Source: Nonomuraea glycinis
Lineage (GTDB): Bacteria; Actinomycetota; Actinomycetes; Streptosporangiales; Streptosporangiaceae
Direction: 5' to 3'
Assembly: GCF_014646515.1 (NCBI RefSeq)
Contig: NZ_BMNK01000017.1
Span: forward strand, 1-64,000
Length of the DNA: 64,000 nucleotides
The notes beneath the pieces are model-generated. The model was not told where the DNA came from, searched no databases, and worked only from the letters and a program-made list of their open reading frames with translations. Positions 38,878-47,047 of this stretch are shown in pieces (position 1 is the first letter of the stretch; every line of letters begins with the position of its first letter). A program made the translations under genes and the position numbers.

Positions 38878-39591
38878 ATGATCGAGTTCAGTCATGTCAG
38901 CAAGACCTACCGGGGTGTACGGGCGCTCGACGACGTGTCCTTCACCGTCGAACCGGGGTGCGTCACCGGTTTCCTCGGCCCCAACGGCGCGGGGAAGTCG
39001 ACGGCCCTGCGCGTCCTGTCCGGCCTGTCCCGCCCCACCGCCGGCTCGGCCACCGTCCTCGGCCGGCCGTACGCCGAGCTGGACTGCCCCGCCTACCACG
39101 TCGGCTCGCTGCTCGACGCGGGCGCCCAGCACCCCGGCCGCACCGGGCGGGAGGTCCTCACCCTGGGCGCGATGGTGCTCGGCCTGCCCAGGTCGCGGGT
39201 CGGGGAGGTGCTCGACCGGGTCGGCCTGACGGGCAAGGAGAGCCGGCGGCGGATAGCCGGCTACTCGCTCGGGATGCGGCAGCGGCTCGGCATCGGGCAC
39301 GCGCTCCTCGGCCGCCCCAGGGTGCTCATCCTGGACGAGCCCGCCAACGGCCTGGACCCGCAGGGCATCCGGTGGATGCGCGGGCTGCTGCGCGAGATGG
39401 CCGCCGCGGGCTGCTCGGTGCTGCTCAGCTCGCACCTGCTGCACGAGGTGGAGCAGGTCGCCGACCGCATCGTGATGATCGGCCGCGGCCGGGTGCTCAC
39501 CGAGGGCACGGTCGCCGAGCTCAACCAGGGCCGCAGCCTCGAACAGACCTTCCTCGAACTCACCGCCGACGCCGATCGGAGCGCGGCATGA
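38878..39591 (+). CDS. ABC transporter ATP-binding protein (export type)
   Basis: This 237-residue ATPase has Walker A GPNGAGKSTALRVL, Q-loop region YHVGSLLDAGAQHPG, signature YSLGMRQRLGIGHALLG (LGMRQ variant), and Walker B VLILDEPANGLDPQG. A switch His lies in LSSHLLHEVEQVAD. The variant signature and family resemble bacitracin/lantibiotic or membrane-protein exporters (CcmA/BcrA type). It overlaps its permease gene by 4 bp. Repeats of ACCTGGGTCC lie in the 100 bp upstream. Confidence 0.92.
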   Translation: MIEFSHVSKTYRGVRALDDVSFTVEPGCVTGFLGPNGAGKSTALRVLSGLSRPTAGSATVLGRPYAELDCPAYHVGSLLDAGAQHPGRTGREVLTLGAMVLGLPRSRVGEVLDRVGLTGKESRRRIAGYSLGMRQRLGIGHALLGRPRVLILDEPANGLDPQGIRWMRGLLREMAAAGCSVLLSSHLLHEVEQVADRIVMIGRGRVLTEGTVAELNQGRSLEQTFLELTADADRSAA

Positions 39592-40319
39592 GCACGATCC
39601 CGTTCCGCCGCCTGGTGGCGGTGGAGACCCGCAAGCTCTTCGACACGCGCAGCGGCCAGGTCATGGCCGTGATCCTGATCGTCCTGACGGTCGCCTTGAT
39701 CGCCGGTCGGGGCCTGACGGCCGGTCCGCGGCTCGGCATGCTGATCGGCACGGCCGGGATCGGGTTCGGGACGCTGCTGCCCGTGCTCGGCATCCTCACG
39801 GTGACCGGCGAGTGGAGCCACCGCACCGCCCTGACCACGTTCACCCTCGAACCGCGCCGCTCGCGGGTGCTGCTGGCCAAGTGCCTGCCGCCGCTGCTGG
39901 TGACGGTGGCCGCCTGCCTGTTCGCGATCCTGGTGGCGGTGCCGGTGACGGCCGTCGTCGCCGGCGTCCGGGAGGCGCCGGCCGACTGGGCGGTCGATCC
40001 GCGCGCGCTGCTGGGCTGGACCGCGGGGTGCGTGCTGGTGGTCGCGATGGGGCTCGCGCTGGGCTTGCTGCTCCAGAACGCGCCGGCCGCGATCGTGATC
40101 TGCCTGTCGTCCACGATGGCCTGGAGCGCCATCGGCCGCCTCGGCGCCACCGGCGAGACCCTGGCCGCATGGCTCGACCTGGGCACCACCACCGCGCCGC
40201 TGACGGCCGGCGCCCTGACCGGCGATCAAGCCGCCCGGCTGGCCGTGTCGGTGCTCTGCTGGATCATCGTCCCGATGGTGGCGGGCGTCGTACGCGCCAT
40301 CCGAAAAGACGTGGCCTGA
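39588..40319 (+). CDS. ABC-2-type transporter permease
   Basis: This 243-residue protein has about six hydrophobic helices. It opens with RRLVAVETRKLFDTRSGQVM, a typical start of ABC-2 permeases, and continues with MLIGTAGIGFGTLLPVLGIL, GEWSHRTALTTFTLEPRRSR and MALGLALGLLLQNAPAAIVI. ATG 39588 overlaps the ATPase stop. With the ATPase it would export a lipid, peptide or antibiotic. No regulator or immunity gene is adjacent. Confidence 0.88.
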   Translation: MSTIPFRRLVAVETRKLFDTRSGQVMAVILIVLTVALIAGRGLTAGPRLGMLIGTAGIGFGTLLPVLGILTVTGEWSHRTALTTFTLEPRRSRVLLAKCLPPLLVTVAACLFAILVAVPVTAVVAGVREAPADWAVDPRALLGWTAGCVLVVAMGLALGLLLQNAPAAIVICLSSTMAWSAIGRLGATGETLAAWLDLGTTTAPLTAGALTGDQAARLAVSVLCWIIVPMVAGVVRAIRKDVA

Positions 40320-40507
40320 GCATGCCATAACCGTACGGGCATGGCCTCCTATCTTCGATCTATACGCTTCTGGCATGGCGGGTAACCTTTCCCCATGAGG
40401 CAGCCGGGGGGTCGCCTGCCGTCCGATCGGCGGGGATAAGCGTCACATGTGGAGCCGGTCATGTGCAGACCGGCGCCTGCTCGGGCCTCAGGAAGGCGGA
40501 GTTCGGG

Positions 40508-40915
40508 TTGACGAAAGACACACGTATGCGCGAGGGGGAGAGCCTGGCCGAGGCGCTCGAAGCCTGCCTGTCCGACTGGTCGCAGCGGACCGGGATCACC
40601 GTCGAGGTCTGGGCGCTGCCCACCGCCGACGTGTCGCCGAGCACCGCCGGGGGAGTGCTCGCGGCGATGAGAGAGGCCCTGGCCAACGTCGAGTCGCACA
40701 GTGGCGCCGCCGCCGTGTCGATCGCCGTGACCGTGGGCGCCGGTGGCCTGCGCATGACGGTCAGCGATCACGGCCAGGGATTCGACACCGCGAAGGCGGC
40801 CCGGGGCATCGCCCGTATGCGGGCCGCTTTCGCGGAACTCGGTGGCACTCTGACGGTCAACAGCGTGCGCGGGGAGGGCACGACGGTGACGGGTGTGCTG
40901 CCTAGGCGAGGGTGA
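40508..40915 (+). CDS. Stand-alone HATPase_c domain protein (NarX/DesK-type kinase C-terminus)
   Basis: The product is about 135 residues and consists almost only of a histidine-kinase ATPase domain: N-box AMREALANVESHS, G1 box VSDHGQGFD, then a glycine-rich GIARMRAAFAELGGTLTV and GEGTTVTGVLP at the end. There is no dimerisation helix with phospho-His, no membrane helix and no sensor domain. TTG 40508 follows GCGGAG with 6-base spacing; GTG 40463 or ATG 40526 are alternatives. It may be a truncated kinase, an ATP-binding partner of another kinase, or an anti-sigma-like protein. It converges on map with a 14-bp overlap. Confidence 0.7.
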   Translation: MTKDTRMREGESLAEALEACLSDWSQRTGITVEVWALPTADVSPSTAGGVLAAMREALANVESHSGAAAVSIAVTVGAGGLRMTVSDHGQGFDTAKAARGIARMRAAFAELGGTLTVNSVRGEGTTVTGVLPRRG

Positions 40916-41750
40916 GGATCTCGCTGCCCGTCTCGGTGACCACGATCGTGTGCTCGAACTGGGCCGTGCGCTTGCGGTCCTTGGTCACGGCGGTCCACTG
41001 GTCGGGCCAGATGTCGTAGTCGATCGTGCCGAGCGTCAGCATGGGCTCGATGGTGAACGTCATGTTGGGCACCAGCTCCACCCGCAGGGAGGGGTCGTCG
41101 TAGTGCGGCACCATCAGGCCGGAATGGAAGCTCGTGCCGATGCCGTGGCCGGTGAAGTCGCGCACCACGCCGTAGCCGAACCTCTTGGCGTACGCCTCGA
41201 TGACCCGGCCGACCACGTTGAGCTGGCGGCCGGGGACCACCGCCTTGATCGCCCGCATCGTCGCCTCGCGGGTGCGCTCCACCAGCAGCCGGGACTCCTC
41301 GTCGACCTCGCCCACCAGGAAGGTGGCGTCGGTGTCGCCGTGCACGCCACCGATGTAGGCGGTGATGTCGACGTTGACGATGTCGCCGTCGCGCAGCACG
41401 GTGTCGTCGGGGATGCCGTGGCAGATCACCTCGTTGATCGAGGTGCACAGCGATTTGGGATAGCCCTTGTAGCCCAGGGTGCTCGGGTAGGCGCCGTGGT
41501 CGACGAGGAAGTCATGGCCGATCCGGTCGAGCTCGTCGGTGGTGACGCCGGGGCGCACGTGCCTGCCGACCTCTTCGAGGGCCTGCGCGGCGATCCGGCC
41601 GGCCACGCGCATGCGCTCGATCGTCTCGGGGGTCTTGATGTCGGACTCGTCGATTTTGGGGCGCTTCTTGCCGACGTACTCCGGCCGCTCGATCTGGGCG
41701 GGGACCTTTCGCATGGGCGAAATTCGGCCGGGCTGGAGCAGTGTCGTCAT
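40902..41750 (-). CDS. map: Methionine aminopeptidase type I
   Basis: This 282-residue enzyme removes the initiator methionine from new proteins. Substrate His lies in EVICHGIPDDT. Metal ligands are Asp and Asp in VNVDITAYIGGVHGDTDATF, His in FTGHGIGTSFHSG, and Glu in MTFTIEPML and AQFEHTIVV. The N-terminal extension of about 35 residues (RISPMRKVPAQIERPEYVGK) is typical of the second actinobacterial MetAP (MapB-like) and has an SH3-ligand-like PxxP-poor sequence. It is divergent from a 58-aa ORF 32 bp away. Confidence 0.95.
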   Translation of the reverse strand: MTTLLQPGRISPMRKVPAQIERPEYVGKKRPKIDESDIKTPETIERMRVAGRIAAQALEEVGRHVRPGVTTDELDRIGHDFLVDHGAYPSTLGYKGYPKSLCTSINEVICHGIPDDTVLRDGDIVNVDITAYIGGVHGDTDATFLVGEVDEESRLLVERTREATMRAIKAVVPGRQLNVVGRVIEAYAKRFGYGVVRDFTGHGIGTSFHSGLMVPHYDDPSLRVELVPNMTFTIEPMLTLGTIDYDIWPDQWTAVTKDRKRTAQFEHTIVVTETGSEILTLA

Positions 41751-41782
41751 GAAACACGAGTCTACGGGGCAGAATCGATGAC

Positions 41783-41959
41783 GTGAGCGATGGCCAATGG
41801 TGGTTCTGCCTCAAGCACATGCGCGTCGAGCCCGACCGGGGCTGCCCTGACAAGGACCGGATGGGCCCCTATGCGAGCGAGCAGGAGGCGGCCGGCGCCT
41901 TGCAGCGCGCGGCCGACCGTAACAAGGCGTGGGATGAGGCGGACCTGGACGACGACTGA
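41783..41959 (+). CDS. Small conserved-looking acidic protein (58 aa) beside map
   Basis: GTG 41783 opens a 58-codon frame, too short for many ORF callers, with GC-ending codons throughout. The product begins MSDGQWWFCLKHMRVEPDRG and continues CPDKDRMGPYASEQEAAGAL, ending in a run of Asp. The Cys at positions 9 and 21 plus His12 could bind a metal. The Asp-Arg-x-Gly-Pro-Tyr segment followed by an Ala-rich helix recalls short actinobacterial proteins often labelled hypothetical. It is divergent from methionine aminopeptidase, 32 bp apart. No function can be assigned. Confidence 0.65.
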   Translation: MSDGQWWFCLKHMRVEPDRGCPDKDRMGPYASEQEAAGALQRAADRNKAWDEADLDDD

Positions 41960-42053
41960 CCGCCGAAGTCGCCAGGAGAGGTGACAGACGCGGTAAACCT
42001 GCGTGATCAGTCCGGCCCGGGGCCGAGGCTTTCCGGCTGCCGTCGCTTTCTGG

Positions 42054-42698
42054 CTAGGGCAGCACGGCGTAGGCGCGTACCGGGAAGGTGCCCAGGCCGG
42101 CGATCATCGGTGGCGCGGCGTGGAACCGGAATCCCTCGTCGGGCAGTGCCGACAGGCCCGTCAGATGCTCCACCAGCACGATGCCCGCCTTCAGCAGCAG
42201 CGTGTGCGCCGGCCGCTCGCCTCGGTGCGGGGTGTCGTCGATGTTCAGGGAGTCGATCCCGACCAGCGCGGCACCCTGCTCGGCCAGCCACGCCGCCGAC
42301 TCCGGGGCGAGGTAGGGGTGCTCGTCGGCGTACTTCTCGGTGCCGAAGTGGAGGTCCCAGCCGGTCTGGATGAGCACGGCGCGGCCGCGTACGTCCAAGT
42401 TCTCACTGAGCCGGACCTCGCGCGTGCCCTCGGCCCGCACCACCAGGCCGGGCAGGTCGGCGAGCCTGCTCGCCGGCACCTGTGACAGGTCCGGGCCGTC
42501 GGGGTAGCGGTGATGGGGAGTGTCGAGGTAGGTGCCGGTGTTGGCGGCCAGCGCGATCGTGCCGAGGTGGAACTCGGTGCCGGGCGCGTACACCTCGCGG
42601 GAGTCCTCACGGCTGAGGTGCACGCCGAGCCGTGGCCCAGGGATCCCCGGGTAGGTGACCATGCCTTCGGCGATGCGATGGCTGAGCTCGACGATCAT
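42054..42698 (-). CDS. Cyclase / arylformamidase-like metal-dependent hydrolase
   Basis: This 214-residue protein of the cyclase (kynurenine formamidase-like) family opens with IVELSHRIAEGMVTYPGIPG. The metal-site motif reads NTGTYLDTPHHRYPDG, where the classical HxGTHxDxPxH has Asn and Tyr in place of two His; this TGTYLD variant is common in actinobacteria. It also has LIQTGWDLHFGTEKY and VGIDSLNIDDTPHRG. ATG 42698 follows GAAGAGGGC; an earlier in-frame start (42728) lacks a site. It is divergent from a LysR gene 96 bp away, its likely regulator. Confidence 0.88.
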   Translation of the reverse strand: MIVELSHRIAEGMVTYPGIPGPRLGVHLSREDSREVYAPGTEFHLGTIALAANTGTYLDTPHHRYPDGPDLSQVPASRLADLPGLVVRAEGTREVRLSENLDVRGRAVLIQTGWDLHFGTEKYADEHPYLAPESAAWLAEQGAALVGIDSLNIDDTPHRGERPAHTLLLKAGIVLVEHLTGLSALPDEGFRFHAAPPMIAGLGTFPVRAYAVLP

Positions 42699-42794
42699 GT
42701 GCCCTCTTCGATCGGGGGAGGCGGCCACGCCGACCCGTTGCCGGCGTGCGAAGCGCGAATAACCATCGCGGAAGGTCAGCGTAAGCTCGGCCGC

Positions 42795-43748
42795 ATGGAT
42801 ATCGACCCCCGCCGGTTACGAATCCTCCACGAAGTGGCGCGCCGGGGCGGCGTCATGCGGGCGGCCGAGGCACTCTACCTCACCTCCTCGGCGGTCTCCC
42901 AGCAGCTCGCCCAGCTGGAGCGGGAGGTGGGGCTGGCGCTCATCGACCGCTCCCAGCGCCGGGTCTCGCTCACCCCTGCGGGCCGCGTCCTGGCCGGCTA
43001 CGCCGAGCGCGTCGAGGACGAGCTGGCCGAGGCCAGGCGCGAGCTCACCCGCTTCACCGAACGGCTGGCGGGCCCGGTCCGCATCGCGGCCTTCGCCACG
43101 GTGATCCATCACATCCTGGTCCCGGCCATGCGGGAGCTCGCCGACAGCCACCCCAAGATCATCCCCTCCATCCACGAGGTGTACGGCCCGCCCGCCCTGC
43201 AGGAGCTCAGGCACGGCGTCGTGGACGTGCTGATCACCGAGCGGGACATGAGCCTGCCGCAGCCCGCCCAGCCCTCACTGACCGCCCGCGCCCTCTTCGT
43301 GGACGAGTACCGCATCGTGGTGCCGCCCGGATGGCCCGAGCCGAAGGGGTTCGCCGACCTGGCCGACGTGCCGTGGGTGGCCAGCGAGCCCGGCAAGGCC
43401 TGCGGTCAGGCGCTGGACCGGCTCGCCGCGCTGCACGGCTTCGAGCCGCGCAAGGTGCACGTGATCGGCGAGTTCGGGCCCACGCTGGCGCTGGTGGCGG
43501 CGGGTCACGGGGTGGCGATCGTGCCGACGCTGGCCCTGCTGGACGTGCCCGAGGGCGAGGTACGGGTCAGCGACCTCGGGGACGTGGGGGCGCGCCGGAT
43601 CGACGTGGTCACCCGGGTGAGCCGTACCAGGTCGGGGGAGCCGGACCCGGTGCAGGCGATCGTCATCGGCATCGTCGAGGCCGCCACCGCCAGGCTGGAC
43701 GCCACCCTCCGCGGCCATCTGCGCACCGCTGAGCCGCAGGAGAGCTGA
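42795..43748 (+). CDS. LysR-family transcriptional regulator
   Basis: The protein has 317 residues: winged HTH at 3-62 (DPRRLRILHEVARRGGVMRA, then SSAVSQQLAQLEREVG and RRVSLTPAGRVLAGYAERVE), then a periplasmic-binding-like effector domain (PVRIAAFATVIHHILVPAMR and later GPTLALVAAGHGVAIVPTLA). ATG 42795 fits the family start; the frame is open upstream without homology. It is divergent from the cyclase gene, the usual LysR-target arrangement. Its stop lies in a 43-bp-period tandem duplication. Confidence 0.92.
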   Translation: MDIDPRRLRILHEVARRGGVMRAAEALYLTSSAVSQQLAQLEREVGLALIDRSQRRVSLTPAGRVLAGYAERVEDELAEARRELTRFTERLAGPVRIAAFATVIHHILVPAMRELADSHPKIIPSIHEVYGPPALQELRHGVVDVLITERDMSLPQPAQPSLTARALFVDEYRIVVPPGWPEPKGFADLADVPWVASEPGKACGQALDRLAALHGFEPRKVHVIGEFGPTLALVAAGHGVAIVPTLALLDVPEGEVRVSDLGDVGARRIDVVTRVSRTRSGEPDPVQAIVIGIVEAATARLDATLRGHLRTAEPQES

Positions 43749-43805
43749 GCCATTCGGCCACCTGAGCACCGCTGAGCCGCAGGAGAGCTGAGCTATTCGG
43801 CCACC
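43723..43805. repeat. Tandem duplication across the stop codons of convergent genes
   Basis: A 40-bp sequence starting GCACCGCTGAGCCGCAGGAG occurs at 43723-43762 and, with one change (GAGCCATT to GAGCTATT), at 43766-43805. The first copy holds the LysR stop; the second holds the stop of the minus-strand gene, so the two gene ends share duplicated DNA. Confidence 0.88.
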
Positions 43806-44371
43806 CGCGGGCCGCTGACCCGGTCGAGCAGGCGGGCCAGCCGCTCGCGCAGGCCGGGGCGCTGCGGGATCTCACCCGCGGCCGCGCTCACCAGGTGCTG
43901 GGCGCCGTCGAAGCTGACCGGGCCGTTCGCCGGGATGGCGATGGCGTCGTGCGCCAGGCCGGACAGCTCCCGGTCGGCGCCTTCGAGGGCCAGGATGGTG
44001 GCGCCGGTGCGGCGGGCGTCGTCGACGCGTTCGAGGAGGGGGACCGGCGCCTTCTGCTCCGCCACCACGAACAGGGTCTCGCCTCGCCGGGTCCGCCGGA
44101 TGCGGTCGAGGCCGACCCGCAGGTGCGGGGGCGCGCCGGCCGAGGGCGCCCAGCGCACCAGGGTGGGGGCGAGCTGCGGCAGGTCCGCCAGGCGGGCCTC
44201 GTCGGCGAGATGGGCGGTCAGGTGCCACGGCTCCTCGTCGGGGGTGCCGACCAGCAGCAGGCCGCCAGGGGAGCGGGTGGTGCGCAGGGCGCGGCCGAGC
44301 TCGCGGGTGCGCTCGACCCAGCCGGTCTCGGCGAGGAGATCGCGTAGGTAGGCCACCGATCCTGAGTCCAT
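43793..44371 (-). CDS. Hypothetical protein, 192 aa
   Basis: I do not recognise this family. The protein is soluble, without signal or membrane helix, rich in Arg and Leu. Segments include MDSGSVAYLRDLLAETGWVE, RSPGGLLLVGTPDEEPWHLT, RRGETLFVVAEQKAPVPLLE and ATILALEGADRELSGLAHDA. The alternating strand-like (LLLVG, TLFVV, TILAL) and helical pattern suggests an alpha/beta fold, somewhat like a sugar-isomerase (SIS) domain. ATG 44371 was preferred over ATG 44449 because the intervening codons are not GC-ending. It converges on the LysR gene through the tandem repeat. Confidence 0.65.
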   Translation of the reverse strand: MDSGSVAYLRDLLAETGWVERTRELGRALRTTRSPGGLLLVGTPDEEPWHLTAHLADEARLADLPQLAPTLVRWAPSAGAPPHLRVGLDRIRRTRRGETLFVVAEQKAPVPLLERVDDARRTGATILALEGADRELSGLAHDAIAIPANGPVSFDGAQHLVSAAAGEIPQRPGLRERLARLLDRVSGPRVAE

Positions 44372-44473
44372 GAACCCATGGTGCACGACATGCGCCGGCT
44401 GGTAACCGGTTTCCTCCCGGATTCGGGCGTCACATGTCTGACAATCCATCTCGTTATACCGTCATTCGGGCTC

Positions 44474-44501
44474 TTGACAGCTGGTTACCAGGGGGTAACG
44501 A
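44474..44501 (+). promoter_or_regulatory. Putative promoter of the secreted lipase gene
   Basis: TTGACA (44474-44479) and TAACGA (44496-44501) are 16 bp apart, a good housekeeping-type match, 56 bp before the lipase ATG. The spacer holds GGTTACCAGGGGGTAAC, an inverted GGTTAC/GTAAC pair that may be an operator; a related GGTAACC lies at 44400. Confidence 0.55.
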
Positions 44502-44556
44502 TCGGTTTCGCGGCGCCGCCGTCCCGTGAGCGCATCCCTCAAGAGAGACGGCACAC

Positions 44557-45699
44557 ATGAAGTTTCGTGTCCGCGTCAGCGTGTCCGCGATCCTGCTCCT
44601 GATCATCTCCCTCGTCGCCGCCCCCGCACGCGCCGCCACGGCGGGCGAGGTGGTCTCCGCCGCGCCCACCACCGTCTACCTGCTGCCCGGCCGGCTGCTG
44701 GAGGTGCCGGTCAACGCCTGGCACCTGGTCTACCGCTCCACCTCCGCGACCGGCTCGCTCAACGCCGTGTCCGGCACCCTCCTGGTGCCCAAGGCGCGCT
44801 ATCCCCTGGGCACCCGGCCCATCGTCGGCTACGCCACCGGCACCCACGGCCTGGGCGACCAGTGCGCGCCGTCGGCGAGCATGCGCGCCGGCCGCGAGGC
44901 CGAGCTCGCCCTGATCAGCCTGTTCCTGCTCAAGGGCTTCGCCGTCGCCGTGACCGACTACGAGGGCCTCGGCACCCCCGGCACGCACACCTACATGGCG
45001 GGCGTCTCCCAGGGCCACGCCGTGCTCGACTCGATCAGGGCCGCCAGCCGCGTCTCCGGCGCGGGCCTGTCGAACCGGGCCCCGGTGGCCGTGATGGGCT
45101 ACTCGCAGGGCGGCGCGTCCGCCGGCTGGGCCGCCCAGCTCCAGCCCTCCTACGCCCCGGACCTCCGGCTCAAGGGCGTCGCCGCCGGCGGCGTCCCCGC
45201 CGACCTGCACGCGGTGGCCGACCACCTGGACGGCACCGCCGGATTCGGCCTGGCCGCCGCCGCGGGCATCGGACTCGACGCCGCCTACCCGGAGCTCGAC
45301 CTCGAGGCCGACCTCAACGACCGGGGCCGTGCCCTGCTGGCCGACGCCGCCGACGACTGCGTGGGCGACCTGGACAAGCTGGCCGGCCTCCGCTTCGCCG
45401 ACCTCAGCACCGTCGACCTGCTCAATCAGCCCAAGTGGCTGGCCCGCCTCGCCGAGAACCGGCTCGGCTCGACGCCGCCCCGGGCGCCGATGTTCCTCTA
45501 CCACGCGCGCGGCGACGAGACCATCCCGCACGCGGTCGGCGCCGCCCTGCGCACGCAGTACTGCGCCGCCGGTGTGAACGCCCGATGGGCGTCCCTGTCG
45601 GCGAACAGCCACGTGCTCGGCGCCGTCCAGGGCGGCCCCCTGGCCGTCGAGTGGCTGGCCCTGCGCCTGTACGGGCTGCCCGCCTTCGGCAACTGCTGA
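44557..45699 (+). CDS. Secreted lipase/esterase (secretory lipase, alpha/beta hydrolase)
   Basis: This 380-residue protein has a signal peptide (SVSAILLLIISLVAAPARA) and is exported. The hydrolase triad is visible: nucleophile Ser in VMGYSQGGASA (GxSxG), Asp in HARGDETIPH, His in ANSHVLGAVQ. IVGYATGTHGLGDQCAPSAS and AVTDYEGLGTPGTHTY are typical of the LIP/secretory lipase family of actinomycetes and fungi. Paired cysteines probably form disulphides. ATG 44557 follows AAGAGA. Confidence 0.9.
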   Translation: MKFRVRVSVSAILLLIISLVAAPARAATAGEVVSAAPTTVYLLPGRLLEVPVNAWHLVYRSTSATGSLNAVSGTLLVPKARYPLGTRPIVGYATGTHGLGDQCAPSASMRAGREAELALISLFLLKGFAVAVTDYEGLGTPGTHTYMAGVSQGHAVLDSIRAASRVSGAGLSNRAPVAVMGYSQGGASAGWAAQLQPSYAPDLRLKGVAAGGVPADLHAVADHLDGTAGFGLAAAAGIGLDAAYPELDLEADLNDRGRALLADAADDCVGDLDKLAGLRFADLSTVDLLNQPKWLARLAENRLGSTPPRAPMFLYHARGDETIPHAVGAALRTQYCAAGVNARWASLSANSHVLGAVQGGPLAVEWLALRLYGLPAFGNC

Positions 45700-45720
45700 C
45701 CAGTGCTCATACCGGGTCCG

Positions 45721-45750
45721 CTCCGGCGGGCCCGGCGGAGCCCGCCGGAG
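45721..45750 (+). terminator. Perfect hairpin covering the ribosome site of the F420 reductase gene
   Basis: CTCCGGCGGG and CCCGCCGGAG form a 10-bp stem with a 10-base loop. It could end the lipase transcript, but its 3' arm contains the GGAG of the next gene's ribosome site (GGAGG at 45747-45751), so it may also hide that site. Confidence 0.6.
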
Positions 45751-45761
45751 GCGAAGCTGGC

Positions 45762-46427
45762 ATGATCTGGCTTATGACTGACGTGAGCGGACTTTCCATC
45801 GGCATTCTCGGCGGCACCGGTGACCAGGGCAAAGGGCTGGCGCGACGGTTCGCCATGGCCGGGTTGCGGGTGGTGATCGGGTCACGCAGCGCCGAGCGGG
45901 CGGGCGAGGCGGCCGACTCCATCGGGGCGGGCGCGAGCGGTGCCACCAACTCCGAGGTCGCCGCCGGCTGCGACATCGTGATCGTGGCGGTGCCGTACGA
46001 CGGGCACAAGGCGCTGCTGGAGTCGCTGACCACGGAGCTGGCCGGCAAGATCGTGGTCGACTGCGTGAACCCGCTCGCGTTCGACAAGCAGGGCGCCTAC
46101 GCGCTGCCCGTGGCGGAGGGGAGCGCCGCCCAGCAGGCGGCGGCGGTGCTGCCGGACAGCCGGGTGGTCGCGGCCTTCCACCACGTGTCCGCCGTGCTGC
46201 TGATGGATCCGGCCGTGGAGAAGGTGGACCTGGACGTCCTGGTGCTCGGCGACGACCGCGAGGCGACCGACACGGTGCGGGCCCTGGCGGACGTCATCCC
46301 CGGCGTGCGCGGCGTCTACGGCGGCCGGCTGCGCAACGCCTTCCAGGTGGAGGCGCTGACCGCCAACATGATCTCCATCAACCGTCGCTACAAGGCACAC
46401 GCCGGCCTGCGCATCACCGACGTCTGA
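45762..46427 (+). CDS. NADPH-dependent F420 reductase-type protein (NpdG/Fno-like)
   Basis: This protein of about 221 residues has the start LSIGILGGTGDQGKGLARRF (GxGxxG loop) followed by VVIGSRSAERAGEAA, the NADP-phosphate-binding Ser-Arg. It also has CDIVIVAVPYDGHKAL, VDCVNPLAFDKQGAYALPV and VVAAFHHVSAVLLMD. This enzyme interconverts NADPH and reduced F420, feeding enzymes such as the LLM oxidoreductase at 1.25-2.16 kb. ATG 45762 is favoured by GGAGG 10 bases upstream; ATG 45774 fits homologue starts and is an alternative. Confidence 0.88.
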   Translation: MIWLMTDVSGLSIGILGGTGDQGKGLARRFAMAGLRVVIGSRSAERAGEAADSIGAGASGATNSEVAAGCDIVIVAVPYDGHKALLESLTTELAGKIVVDCVNPLAFDKQGAYALPVAEGSAAQQAAAVLPDSRVVAAFHHVSAVLLMDPAVEKVDLDVLVLGDDREATDTVRALADVIPGVRGVYGGRLRNAFQVEALTANMISINRRYKAHAGLRITDV

Positions 46428-46438
46428 CGGCCGTTTCG

Positions 46439-47044
46439 TCAGAGCCAGCCCGCGTCCTCGGCGATGCGGATGGCGTCGATCTTGTTCCGGGCGCCGGTCT
46501 TGGTGATCGCGGCCGTCAGATAGTTGCGCACGGTGCCGGGCGACAGGTGCAGGCGGGAGGCGGTCTCCTCCGCGGAGGAGCCTCTTGCCGCCTCCTTCAG
46601 CACGCTCGACTCGCGCGGCGTCAGCGGGCTCTCGCCGTACTCCATCGCCGAGGACACCAGCTCGGCGTCCAGCACGCGCAGGCCCGCCGCGGTGCGCCTG
46701 ATGGCGTCCGCCAGCTGGTCGCCGGGCGCGTCCTTGACCAGGAACGCCTCGATGCCGGCCGCGAGCGCGCGCCGCACCTGACCCGGCTGCCCCAGCGCCG
46801 TGAGCACCAGGACCCGGCACGACGGCAGCCGCTCACGCAGCGAGGCGGCGGCGGTGATGCCGTCCACGACCGGCAGGTCGATGTCCAGGACCGCCACGTC
46901 GGGGCGGGCCGCCAGCGCGGCGGGCACGATCTCGTCACCCCGCGTGACCTCGGCGACCACGTCGAGATCCGGCTCCAGCCGCAGCAGAGCCGTGAGAGCG
47001 GCCCGGATCATGTGCATGTCCTCCGCGAGCAGCACCCTGATCAT
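46439..47044 (-). CDS. NarL/LuxR-family response regulator
   Basis: This 201-residue regulator has a receiver domain (VLLAEDMHMIRAALTALLR, phosphoacceptor Asp in VAVLDIDLPVVDG, Lys in AFLVKDAPGDQL) and a LuxR helix-turn-helix (LTPRESSVLKEAARGSSAEE, then TVRNYLTAAITKTGARNKID). ATG 47044 is the family start. It lies downstream of a histidine kinase and an ABC exporter on the same strand (ATPase, permease, kinase, regulator), resembling the DesKR or LiaSR-like exporter cassettes. It likely activates the transporter genes. Confidence 0.92.
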   Translation of the reverse strand: MIRVLLAEDMHMIRAALTALLRLEPDLDVVAEVTRGDEIVPAALAARPDVAVLDIDLPVVDGITAAASLRERLPSCRVLVLTALGQPGQVRRALAAGIEAFLVKDAPGDQLADAIRRTAAGLRVLDAELVSSAMEYGESPLTPRESSVLKEAARGSSAEETASRLHLSPGTVRNYLTAAITKTGARNKIDAIRIAEDAGWL

Positions 47045-47047
47045 GCT

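Noticed and set aside
36517..39444. 975-codon minus-strand frame opposite copC/copD
   Set aside because: The translation is rich in Gln, His, Gly and Asp, typical of antisense shadow in GC-rich DNA, and the plus strand has clear genes.
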